DNA from: Bacillota bacterium | Lineage (GTDB): Bacteria; Bacillota; UBA4882; UBA10575 | Assembly: GCA_029782135.1 (NCBI GenBank) | Contig: JAKOVI010000131.1 | Location: forward strand, 1 to 32,142 | Reading direction: 5' to 3' | DNA: 32,142 nucleotides | Shown here: positions 8,990-16,864 of the stretch, piece by piece | How positions within the stretch are numbered: the first letter of the stretch is position 1 | How the letters are laid out: every line of letters starts with the position of its first letter | Made by a program: the position numbers and the translations under genes | The notes under the pieces: model-generated | What the model was told of the DNA's origin: nothing | The model's input: only the letters and a program-made list of their open reading frames with translations | The model's database searches: none

Positions 8990-10951
8990 ATGGCAGAAGC
9001 TGTAATCAAAATAAACGGTTATCCGATAAAGGTTTATTCCTTTAATACCGTTGTCGTTGGGACAGGTGCTGCCGGTTTGAATGCGGCGGACCGGCTGGCG
9101 GGTTACGGGCAAAAGGATCTGGCGATTGTGACGGAGCATATCAACGCCGGGACCTCCAGAAATACCGGTTCGGACAAACAGACTTACTATAAGTTGACTT
9201 TGTCAGGGGGAGAGCCGGACTCCGTGGAGGAACTGGCCAACACGCTCTTTGCCGGACAGTGTGTCGACGGCGATCATGCGCTCTGCGAGGCGGCGTTGTC
9301 GGCCCAGTGTTTCCTGCGCCTGGTGGAGCTTGGTGTTCCCTTCCCGCGGAACCGGTATGGTGAATACATCGGTTACAAAACCGACCATGATCCGCGCCGG
9401 CGCGCCACTTCTGCCGGCCCTTACACCTCAAAATACATGACTGAATGTCTTGAGCGCGCCGTCCGGGCGAAGGGGATTCCAATCTTCGACCGGTACCAGG
9501 TGATCAAAATTCTCGTCAGCGGGAACCGGCTCCGGGGGATTCTCTGTCTCAACCTCCAAAACCTGAAGGAGCCGGCCGAAAGGTATGCCCTCTTTAACTG
9601 CAAAAACTTAATCTATGCCACCGGAGGCCCGGCCGGGATGTACGCGGACTCGGTTTACCCCTTTGGCCATTACGGGGCGACGGGGATTGCGTTTGAAGCC
9701 GGGGTCAAGGGGAAGAACCTGACCGAGTGGCAGTACGGTCTGGCTTCGCTCAAGCCCCGCTGGAATGTCTCCGGTACATACATGCAGGCGCTGCCCAAGT
9801 TTATCTCCACGGACCAGGACGGGAAGGATCCGCGGGAATTTCTCTTTGATTTCTTCCCGGAGAAAGGTGTTATGCTCACGAACGTCTTTTTAAAGGGTTA
9901 CCAGTGGCCTTTCGATGTCCGCAAGGTCCGGAACGGTTCTTCGATCATTGATCTCCTGGTCTATATTGAAACTTGCCTGAAGGGGCGGCGGGTCTTCCTG
10001 GATTACCGCGAGAATCCGGGTAACGAAGCGATCGATTACACCGCGCTTTCCAGTGAAGCCCGGGAGTATCTGGAGCGAGCCGGGGCCACCTTTGGCACCC
10101 CGATTGAGCGGCTCGCCCATATGAACGCCCCGGCGGTCAGTTTTTATAAGGACAAAGGGGTGGACCTTTACCGGGAACCGTTGGAGATTGCCCTCTGTGC
10201 CCAGCACAATAACGGCGGTTTGGCGATCGATCACTGGTGGCAGACCAATGTGGAAGGTTTCTTTGCCGTCGGGGAAGTCAGCGCCAGTCACGGTGTTTAT
10301 CGCCCCGGGGGGTCGGCACTCAATGCCGGGCAAGTCGGGTCGACCAGGGCAGCCCAGTATATCGCGGCGCACGGGAAAGGTGAACCGGCCGCGGTCGAAA
10401 CCTTTAGCGCCGAGGTCGCCACGGCAGTGGCTGAGGCCTTGACAATGGGCGAGGCGGTCCTGGACGGGGATGATAATGTTGAAGCATTATGGGCGGAGGC
10501 CGCCAAGCGGATGAGCCGCGCGGGGGCGGCGATCCGCAGCCGGGATGGTTTATACGCGGCGATTGCCGCGACCAAAGAAGAACTCGCGAACTTTAAGCAG
10601 AAAGTTAAAATCTCTTCCCCGCAGAAGCTGTCGAAGGTTTACCGCCTGTACGATCTTCTGCTCTGTCAATACGTTTACCTCAACGCGATGGCCGATTACA
10701 TCGAAAGGGGAGGAAAGAGCCGGGGTTCCGCCCTTTATACCGATCCGGACGGCCTGCTTCCGGACGAAAGCCTGCCGGAGATTTTCCGCTTTACCCTTGA
10801 TGACGGCACACGGGGCGATCAAGTACAGGAAGTATCCTATTGCAATGGGGTCCTTGAGTTCAACTGGCGGAAGGTGCGGCCGCTTCCGAAAGAGGACGAC
10901 TTCTTTGAGAATGTCTGGCGCAGTTTCCGGGAGAACGGCAATGTGTATTAA
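8990..10951 (+). CDS. FAD-binding fumarate reductase/succinate dehydrogenase-like flavoprotein
   Basis: A 653-residue flavoprotein of the fumarate reductase / L-aspartate oxidase class. The N-terminus carries the FAD dinucleotide motif VVVGTGAAGLNAADRL, then RNTGSDKQT. The second FAD contact is seen in IYATGGPAGMYADS and in the C-terminal FFAVGEVSASHGVYRPGGSALN. CAQHNNGGLAID matches the conserved histidine region of the capping domain. A helical C-terminal domain like that of SdhA/FrdA follows. No Fe-S or membrane-anchor subunit is adjacent, so its electron partner is unclear. ATG 8990 is preferred (GGGGGTCA just before); an in-frame ATG at 8942 would add 16 unlike residues. It could be a substrate dehydrogenase of the pathway rather than a respiratory enzyme. 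Confidence 0.82.
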   Translation: MAEAVIKINGYPIKVYSFNTVVVGTGAAGLNAADRLAGYGQKDLAIVTEHINAGTSRNTGSDKQTYYKLTLSGGEPDSVEELANTLFAGQCVDGDHALCEAALSAQCFLRLVELGVPFPRNRYGEYIGYKTDHDPRRRATSAGPYTSKYMTECLERAVRAKGIPIFDRYQVIKILVSGNRLRGILCLNLQNLKEPAERYALFNCKNLIYATGGPAGMYADSVYPFGHYGATGIAFEAGVKGKNLTEWQYGLASLKPRWNVSGTYMQALPKFISTDQDGKDPREFLFDFFPEKGVMLTNVFLKGYQWPFDVRKVRNGSSIIDLLVYIETCLKGRRVFLDYRENPGNEAIDYTALSSEAREYLERAGATFGTPIERLAHMNAPAVSFYKDKGVDLYREPLEIALCAQHNNGGLAIDHWWQTNVEGFFAVGEVSASHGVYRPGGSALNAGQVGSTRAAQYIAAHGKGEPAAVETFSAEVATAVAEALTMGEAVLDGDDNVEALWAEAAKRMSRAGAAIRSRDGLYAAIAATKEELANFKQKVKISSPQKLSKVYRLYDLLLCQYVYLNAMADYIERGGKSRGSALYTDPDGLLPDESLPEIFRFTLDDGTRGDQVQEVSYCNGVLEFNWRKVRPLPKEDDFFENVWRSFRENGNVY

Positions 10952-10967
10952 GGTAAGGGGATGAATA

Positions 10968-12167
10968 ATGATGGTTTCACGTTCTTTGCAGTTAAAAGAT
11001 GAGACAAAATTAAAGCTCTTAACCGTCTGTCTACACCTGTTGATGCTCTTTTACGCCTTTTCTGTGACAATGATCGCGCCCATGCTGCCGGTCCTGATCG
11101 AACAGTTTAACCTCAGTTTGGGCCAGGGCGGGCTCTTTATGTCCTTTCTGAGTATCGGGGGGATTTTAGCGATCTTTGCCGGGGGGATCGTTGCCGACCG
11201 GCTTAAAAAATCATGGCTGGTGGGCGCCTCCTTTTTGGTTTATAGCGCCTGTCTGCTGATGATGGACTTGGTCCCCTCTTTTTATGTTCTTTTAGGGATG
11301 TTCTTTATCTTAGGGGCCAGTACAAAGCTGCTCGATACCACCATCAATGCGTATGTTTCCGATCTGCACCGGGATAACCGCGGTTTTCACATCAATCTAT
11401 TGCATACCTTCTTCGGAGTGGGGGCCTTGCTCGGACCCCTCTACTCAAGAGTTTTGCTTTCGCAGGGGGTGCTCTGGGGAAGCACCTTCCGGATTCTTGG
11501 CGTGATCTGCCTTGTTATCATGGGATTATACATCATTGCTGCAAAAGCATATCCGGAAAGGGAGCGCAAGCATAGTCCAGGCAGTGCTACAAACCGCCTC
11601 GGTTTTATTTTTAGCCGTGAGATCCTTCTTCTCTGTATCATTATGTTTTTGTACAAAGGACACCAGGCTGGGATGAACAACTGGCTTCCGATGTATATGC
11701 AAGAGAGTCTGCGTGTCGATCCTTTCTTCGCCAGTTTGGCCTTGTCAGTTTTCTGGGTGGGTTTGATCCTGGCCAGACTCACTTGCCCCTGGTTGATGCG
11801 CCGGTTTGATCCGCGGAAATTGCTCCTCTGGGGTAATCTTGCGGGGGGGATCATCCTGGTCGGGGGTTTTATCATCAATCTTCCGCTCCTTCTCATGCTG
11901 GCCGCCGGCATTACGGGTTTCTTAACCGGCGCAACGATGCCGCTCTTGATCGTCTTGGGCTGTGACTGGTACCCGGAAAACTCCGGGGCAGTCTCATCGA
12001 TGCTCTATTTAAGCTGCAATATTTCCAACATGTTTTCCCCCTGGTTAATCGGGGTGGTGAGCGAGACCAGCGGATTTCAAAGCGGAATGTTAATCACCGG
12101 TATTCCGCTGCTCATGATCTTGTTTTTCATTCTTCCACTGCTAAAAAAGGGGAGAAGCGGGAGATAA
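10968..12167 (+). CDS. MFS transporter
   Basis: A 399-residue integral membrane carrier with about 12 predicted helices in two halves joined near residue 200 by a charged loop (AKAYPERERKHSPGSA). The loop between helices 2 and 3 has the MFS motif-A remnant GGIVADRLKKSW. It follows the flavoprotein by 16 bases and lies at the end of the + strand cluster, so it probably moves the substrate or product of that pathway. The ATG at 10968 has AAGGTAAGGGG 7 bases upstream. An immediately following ATG (10971) is an equal alternative. It converges on the ROK gene with a 22-base gap and no visible terminator between. Confidence 0.9.
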   Translation: MMVSRSLQLKDETKLKLLTVCLHLLMLFYAFSVTMIAPMLPVLIEQFNLSLGQGGLFMSFLSIGGILAIFAGGIVADRLKKSWLVGASFLVYSACLLMMDLVPSFYVLLGMFFILGASTKLLDTTINAYVSDLHRDNRGFHINLLHTFFGVGALLGPLYSRVLLSQGVLWGSTFRILGVICLVIMGLYIIAAKAYPERERKHSPGSATNRLGFIFSREILLLCIIMFLYKGHQAGMNNWLPMYMQESLRVDPFFASLALSVFWVGLILARLTCPWLMRRFDPRKLLLWGNLAGGIILVGGFIINLPLLLMLAAGITGFLTGATMPLLIVLGCDWYPENSGAVSSMLYLSCNISNMFSPWLIGVVSETSGFQSGMLITGIPLLMILFFILPLLKKGRSGR

Positions 12168-12189
12168 ACCGGGATATAAAGGGGGAGGG

Positions 12190-13416
12190 TTAATCGTTTT
12201 GGGTAGCCCGTAAGACCAATTCTAACTTGCGTTCCAGGGGCAGGGAGGCCGCGCCGATGGCGCCGGAATAGATGCCGAGGCGGCTGGGGTGGATCTGGAC
12301 GACACTGAAGGGATAAACCATGGCGTATTTGGTTACTTCTTCCCGGACGAGATCCGTCAGTAACTCATGACGGGAGAAGGTCAAGGATCCGCCCAGCACA
12401 ATGGTCTGCGGATTGAGGAGATTGATCAGATTGCCAATCGCAATACCAAGACTTTTTGAAATTTCCCGGAGCGCCGCAAGCGCCACGGGATGCTGATTAC
12501 AGGCTGCGTCCATAATGACCTCACCGGGGATAAAATCGCCCCGTTTAAGATAGGGAAGCAGCACATCAACCGCCAGGGACGGGGGGTTGCTATGGTATTC
12601 CTCCCGGATCAGGCGGTTTAGTGTATTTAGGGAAGCCATTGCCTGCAGGCAACCATGTTTCCCGCATTGACATTGCGGACCGTTCGGATCGACAATCGTA
12701 TGGCCGATTTCACCGGCGTAATGATTGGTGCCGGTGAGGGGACGTCCATCAATGATGACCGAGGCGATGATTCCGGTATCAATCCCTAAATAAATAAAAT
12801 GATCAACTTTCTTGTAAAAGTTAAACTCGGCCAGGGCGCAGGCACGGTGACGGTTGAGGACGACCGCCGGCAGCCTGAGTTCCCGCCAGACGATTTCGGC
12901 GACCGGAATGTTGTGCCACCCAAGATCCTCGGCGTGCAAAATTACACCGGCCCGGTCGTCAATTAAGCCGGGGAGGCCAATCCCGATGAGCGGCAAGAGG
13001 CGGCCGGGACATTTCTTGAGGACATGCCGCAAGCCTTTGAGAAGAAAGTGGATGAACATCTCAGGGGTCAAAGCAGGCAGTTTCAAAGAATGCCGGTAGA
13101 CCACGCCGGCGGCGAGGTTCAAGATGGTAAAAAACCAGGTTGAGGTATGAAAACTGGCACCCACCGCATACCATTGATCGGTCCGGAGCTTTAGGGGAAT
13201 ACCGGGACGGCCGGGACCGTTGGTGGGCGTTGCCTCAAGAGCGGCGTTTTGCTCCTGGACCAGGCCAAGTTGCATCAGATCGGCAACCGCCGTCGAGACC
13301 GTTGTCCGGCTCAGTTTGAGCTTTTTGGCAATCTCGGCCCGGGTGATGCTTGCCCCCGCATCCTCAATACAAGTAAGTATGTCGTTTGTGGTCTTTAATT
13401 CATATAAGTCATTCAT
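12190..13416 (-). CDS. ROK-family transcriptional repressor (XylR/NagC-type)
   Basis: A 408-residue regulator. Residues about 8-55 form a winged helix-turn-helix (ITRAEIAKKLKLSRTTVSTAV). The rest is a ROK domain with IGIGLPGLID, YLGIDTGIIASVIIDG, GEIGHT and the zinc motif CQCGKHGCLQ. The catalytic Asp found in ROK sugar kinases is absent (VLNRHRACALAE where kinases have NDANA), and the Glu that closes the zinc motif is Gln. It is therefore probably a sugar-binding repressor, not a kinase. It is transcribed away from the permease operon, which it likely controls from the shared 287-base gap. No Shine-Dalgarno sequence precedes the ATG; see the promoter entry. Confidence 0.92.
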   Translation of the reverse strand: MNDLYELKTTNDILTCIEDAGASITRAEIAKKLKLSRTTVSTAVADLMQLGLVQEQNAALEATPTNGPGRPGIPLKLRTDQWYAVGASFHTSTWFFTILNLAAGVVYRHSLKLPALTPEMFIHFLLKGLRHVLKKCPGRLLPLIGIGLPGLIDDRAGVILHAEDLGWHNIPVAEIVWRELRLPAVVLNRHRACALAEFNFYKKVDHFIYLGIDTGIIASVIIDGRPLTGTNHYAGEIGHTIVDPNGPQCQCGKHGCLQAMASLNTLNRLIREEYHSNPPSLAVDVLLPYLKRGDFIPGEVIMDAACNQHPVALAALREISKSLGIAIGNLINLLNPQTIVLGGSLTFSRHELLTDLVREEVTKYAMVYPFSVVQIHPSRLGIYSGAIGAASLPLERKLELVLRATQND

Positions 13417-13425
13417 AATGAAATT

Positions 13426-13434
13426 ATTATAACA
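13426..13434 (-). promoter_or_regulatory. Extended -10 promoter of the ROK gene, close to its start codon
   Basis: On the - strand TGTTATAAT is a consensus extended -10 (TG-n-TATAAT). It ends 9 bases before the ROK start codon. Transcription from it would begin about 2-4 bases before the ATG, which fits the lack of any ribosome-binding site and suggests a leaderless message. There is no convincing -35. Confidence 0.55.
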
Positions 13435-13468
13435 TAAAAAGGTCCTGTTTTGCGCATGAAAAGATAAA

Positions 13469-13508
13469 TTTGTTATATAATTTTTTTATATATGTATAAA
13501 TTAACAAA
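13469..13508. promoter_or_regulatory. Inverted repeat in the divergent control region, possible ROK operator
   Basis: TTTGTTA (13469-13475) and TAACAAA (13502-13508) are perfect inverted arms around a 26-base AT-only-like spacer. The arms resemble the TTTGTT...AACAAA half-sites of Bacillus XylR (ROK) operators, but the spacing is much longer. The same gap also holds a one-turn direct repeat of CTGGTAA (13537-13543 and 13548-13554) and a weak 4-bp hairpin followed by a T run (13582-13600). Confidence 0.4.
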
Positions 13509-13649
13509 CCAGCCACTGGAAACTGGAACTTGCTCCCTGGTAAACAACTGGTAATGAACCTTGCGCAAAGCCTTGTAACACCGGCTATTGCCGCTTTTTT
13601 ATTTCCAGCTTTCCTGTAACGAAAAGCTGCTTTTATTTTGTCCATTCTA

Positions 13650-13679
13650 TTGACAAATTAACATTTATCATGTTAAGAT
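13650..13679 (+). promoter_or_regulatory. Promoter of the permease operon
   Basis: TTGACA (13650-13655) is separated by 18 bases from TAAGAT (13674-13679), which is preceded by TGT and so is an extended -10. Transcription would start near 13686. That leaves about 18 bases of leader, with GGAGGG at 13691-13696, before the GTG at 13704. Confidence 0.65.
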
Positions 13680-13703
13680 AGGGTTAAGATGGAGGGATTA
13701 AAT

Positions 13704-14489
13704 GTGGAAAAAAAAGCCAAACAATACTTCAAAGCGACCGGGAAAAAACTCCTCTCTTTTCTCTGCTTTTTAGGGTTATGGCAATTGATTGTGACCGTCT
13801 TCCAGATCAAGGTCTTTATTTTACCCTCTCCGGTTGCGGTCATGAAAGCATTATTTGATTCCCGTTATCAATGGTGGGACCATATCTTCGCCACCAGCGG
13901 GGAGATTATCCTGAGTTTTCTGGTGACCGCGGTTGTCGGGGTCGGGCTTTCACTCCTGATCGCCTGGTCGAAGTTTCTTAACAAGCTGATTATGCCGATT
14001 ATTGTTCTATTTAATTCCTTACCCAAGATTGCGTTGGCGCCTCTGTTTCTGATGTGGTTCGGTTACGGGTTGGTCCCGAATATCCTGGTGGCGACGCTGA
14101 TCGCCTTCTTTCCGGTGGTTATTAACACCACGACCGGTCTGCATGAAGTGGAAAGTGACTTATTGGATCTCGTCCATTACTTAAATGCTTCCAAGTTGCA
14201 GGTCTTTATGAAGATCCGGATTCCCAATTCCTTACCTTATATTTTTGCCGGATTTAAAATTGCCGCCACTATGTGTGTCGTCGGTGCCATTGTTGGCGAA
14301 TTTATCGCTTCCAGCAAGGGCTTGGGTTACCTGCTCCGTGACGCACAGGCTTTTATTAATACCCCGCCGATGTTCGCCTGTTTATTGCTGCTTTCCTTTC
14401 TGGGTTTGCTTTTCTTTACGATCATCGGCCTCCTGGAAAGGATCTGTATGCCGTGGAATTTTAAAGAGGGAGGGGAAATGGAGCAATGA
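13704..14489 (+). CDS. ABC transporter permease 1, SsuC/TauC-type
   Basis: A 261-residue inner-membrane permease of the BPD_transp_1 family that serves sulfonate, taurine, nitrate or pyrimidine-type importers. It has about six helices and the EAA loop near residues 155-185 (YLNASKLQVFMKIRIPNSLP, then the family glycine), which docks on the ATPase. The GTG at 13704 is 7 bases after GGAGGG; the in-frame ATG at 13689 lies too close to the predicted transcription start and lacks a ribosome-binding site. Its stop overlaps the next start by 4 bases (ATGA), which implies translational coupling with its paralog. The ATPase and binding protein are further down the operon. Confidence 0.9.
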   Translation: MEKKAKQYFKATGKKLLSFLCFLGLWQLIVTVFQIKVFILPSPVAVMKALFDSRYQWWDHIFATSGEIILSFLVTAVVGVGLSLLIAWSKFLNKLIMPIIVLFNSLPKIALAPLFLMWFGYGLVPNILVATLIAFFPVVINTTTGLHEVESDLLDLVHYLNASKLQVFMKIRIPNSLPYIFAGFKIAATMCVVGAIVGEFIASSKGLGYLLRDAQAFINTPPMFACLLLLSFLGLLFFTIIGLLERICMPWNFKEGGEMEQ

Positions 14490-15310
14490 AAAGGATGCGC
14501 CGGTCAACAGGAGCGCCCGCGCTGGTGCAGTGGCTGACAAAACTGATCAGGGATCATTACCAGACCGTACTGGTTGTCCTGGGCTTCTTTGTTCTTTGGG
14601 AAGTTCTCGTCCGGATCTTCGAGGTGCCGGAGTTTATTTTGCCGACACCGTCCAGCGCCCTATCCCACCTGTTCCTGCCCCAACCGGATGCCAATTATAA
14701 CTGGAGATTACATATTTCAACGACGGTTTATGAATTTGTGATCAGCTTTTTAATCACAAGCGTGGTTGCAGTCGGCCTTTCGATTGTGATGATCTGGTCA
14801 AAAGCGATCCGCCAATTGTTAATGCCGGCCTTTATCTTCGTCAATAGCCTGCCGATCATTGCGATTGCGCCGATTATCCTCCTCTGGATGGGTTATGGTT
14901 TGAAGACCAACATCCTGATCGCCTTTTTGATCAGCTTCTTCCCGGTGGTCGTCAACACGGTAACGGGTCTGGAGGATATCGAAGAAGATCTCCTGGATTT
15001 AGTGCGGTATTTAAACGCCAGTAAGTGGCAGATCTTTTATAAAATCCGGATCCCCAACTCGCTGCCTTATATCTTTTCCGGTCTGCGGATCTGTACCACG
15101 ATGAGTGTGATGGGAGCGATTGTCGGCGAGTTTATCTCTTCCGACCGCGGCCTCGGTTATATCATCATCAACTCGCAGTACGCGATGGATACCCCGCCAA
15201 TCTTTTCGTCTTTGATTGTTATCTCCTTCACCGGTGCAGTTATGTATGCCCTCGTCGTGCTGCTTGAACGGTTGTGTATGCCATGGACCTTGCTGAGGGA
15301 GCAAGTGTAG
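14486..15310 (+). CDS. ABC transporter permease 2, SsuC/TauC-type paralog
   Basis: A 274-residue permease with the same six-helix layout and EAA loop (YLNASKWQIFYKIRIPNSLP) as the preceding gene. By eye the two proteins match at roughly half of positions over their cores (for example FFPVV-NT-TGL, GAIVGEFI, ERLCMPW/ERICMPW). They look like a tandem duplication that has become a heterodimeric pore; SsuC/TauC systems normally use one permease gene as a homodimer. An AT-rich N-terminal arm precedes the first helix. Translation is coupled to permease 1. Confidence 0.9.
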   Translation: MKRMRRSTGAPALVQWLTKLIRDHYQTVLVVLGFFVLWEVLVRIFEVPEFILPTPSSALSHLFLPQPDANYNWRLHISTTVYEFVISFLITSVVAVGLSIVMIWSKAIRQLLMPAFIFVNSLPIIAIAPIILLWMGYGLKTNILIAFLISFFPVVVNTVTGLEDIEEDLLDLVRYLNASKWQIFYKIRIPNSLPYIFSGLRICTTMSVMGAIVGEFISSDRGLGYIIINSQYAMDTPPIFSSLIVISFTGAVMYALVVLLERLCMPWTLLREQV

Positions 15311-15354
15311 AAGGGAAAAAACCAAAGGAGAACAACAGAGAGGAATAATTGCAG

Positions 15355-16725
15355 ATGAAAAAAGACATCCGTATTATCGATGCCAACCTTTATTTTAAAG
15401 AGATTGAGACCCGGGTGCCGTTAAAATTCGGACCGGAGGTTACCACGCGGGTAACCTGCGCCCGGGCGGCGCTGACCGTCTGTAACGGTGAGGGAAAAAC
15501 GGCGACCGGCTGGGGCGAGACACCGTTGAGTGTCACCTGGGTTTGGCCGTCCGGACTAACATATGAGGAAAGGAACAACCGGTTAAAAGAATTTTGCCGG
15601 CGGTTGTTGACCTTGTGGCGGAATTATGAAGTGCCGGGGCACGCGATGGAGATCGGCCACCAGTTTATCCGCGACCGGCTGCTCACTGCCTGGGAGGCGG
15701 AGAATGAAGGGCGTGACGAGGCCCACCAAATGCCGTACCTGGCAGCCCTGGTCTGTAATTCCCTCTTTGATCTGGCCCTGCACGATGCTTATGGCGTCTG
15801 TAACGAAGTGGCGACCTTTAATACCTATAACAGTGCTTACATGAATCATGATCTGACGTGGTATTACACGCCGGAATACCGGGAGATCTTTACCGGCAAA
15901 TACCCCGAGGATTTTTTGGTGGACCGGGCGAAGGTGCCAACGGAACTGGTAGCCTGGCATTTGGTCGGCGCAAAGGATGCCCTGGAGGAAGAGGACCTGA
16001 CCGGGGAAGAACCGCAGGACGGTTATCCGGTGCTGCTCCGGGATTGGATCGCCCAGGACGGATTGCGTTGCCTGAAAGTGAAATTAACGGGCCTCGATCC
16101 GGTCTGGGATTACCGGCGGTTGATCCGCGTCGGTCAGATCGCCCTGGAAACCGGAGTCCAGTATTTGAGCGCCGATTTTAACTGCATGGTGCAAGATCCG
16201 GCTTATGTCTGCCAAATGCTGGACCGTTTGCAGAAGGAGCATCCGGAGATCTTTCAGCTGATCTTATACGTCGAACAGCCTTTCCCGTACGATCTGGAGA
16301 AATATCCCCTCGATGTCCGGGAGGTCAGCCGGCGGAAACCTTTGTTTATGGATGAAAGCGCCCATGACTGGCAATTTGTCGCTTTGGGCTTGTCCCGGGG
16401 TTGGTCGGGGGTTGCCTTAAAGACCTGTAAAACGATGACCGGTGCCTTGCTCTCCTTCTGCTGGGCGAAAGCGCACGGGATGCAAATCATGGTCCAAGAC
16501 CTGACGAACCCGAGGTTGGCGCAGATCCCCCATGTCTTACTGGCTGCCAATGTCGGGACGATCATGGGCGTGGAGACCAATGGAATGCAGTTTTACCCCG
16601 AAGCTTCAAAGAAAGAGCAACGTATTCATCCCGGACTCTATACACGCCGCAACGGATGTGTTTCCCTCGCGACGCTTGGTAAAACCGGGTTCGGTTACCG
16701 GCTTGACGAAATTGGCTTGGATTAG
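15355..16725 (+). CDS. Enolase-superfamily enzyme (muconate lactonizing/mandelate racemase-like)
   Basis: A 456-residue enzyme that would abstract a proton alpha to a carboxylate with Mg2+. In the barrel, KVK (241-243) matches the KxK on strand 2. Metal ligands are Asp274 (SADFN), Glu307 (VEQPF) and Asp333/Glu334 (MDESA). ALKTCK (Lys356/Lys359) supplies the strand-6 lysine typical of the MLE subgroup. It is about 80 residues longer than usual. The extra material includes an acidic stretch near 205-222 between the capping domain and the barrel. I chose ATG 15355, 10 bases after AGAGGA; an in-frame TTG at 15349 would add two residues. Its place between transporter genes suggests that it acts on the imported compound. 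Racemase, dehydratase and cycloisomerase are all possible. Confidence 0.85.
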   Translation: MKKDIRIIDANLYFKEIETRVPLKFGPEVTTRVTCARAALTVCNGEGKTATGWGETPLSVTWVWPSGLTYEERNNRLKEFCRRLLTLWRNYEVPGHAMEIGHQFIRDRLLTAWEAENEGRDEAHQMPYLAALVCNSLFDLALHDAYGVCNEVATFNTYNSAYMNHDLTWYYTPEYREIFTGKYPEDFLVDRAKVPTELVAWHLVGAKDALEEEDLTGEEPQDGYPVLLRDWIAQDGLRCLKVKLTGLDPVWDYRRLIRVGQIALETGVQYLSADFNCMVQDPAYVCQMLDRLQKEHPEIFQLILYVEQPFPYDLEKYPLDVREVSRRKPLFMDESAHDWQFVALGLSRGWSGVALKTCKTMTGALLSFCWAKAHGMQIMVQDLTNPRLAQIPHVLLAANVGTIMGVETNGMQFYPEASKKEQRIHPGLYTRRNGCVSLATLGKTGFGYRLDEIGLD

Positions 16726-16864
16726 CCTGCCGGGGGAAAGCGATGTTTGAAAAACGAGCGAATAATTAGACCAGAAGTCCGTCAGGGAGGTGAGAGATGT
16801 TCTAGAAGGAACGGTCGTAGTCAATCCAATTGTCATAAAGGAGTAACAAAAAGGAGGAAGAGTA

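Noticed and set aside
12190-13416. A ROK sugar kinase (glucokinase-like)
   Set aside because: The protein has an N-terminal DNA-binding domain and lacks the catalytic Asp, so a regulator is the supported call.
16791-16806. A strong ribosome-binding site followed by ATG TTC TAG
   Set aside because: A start-stop mini frame of two codons in the gap before the binding protein. It could be chance, and no function can be argued from it.
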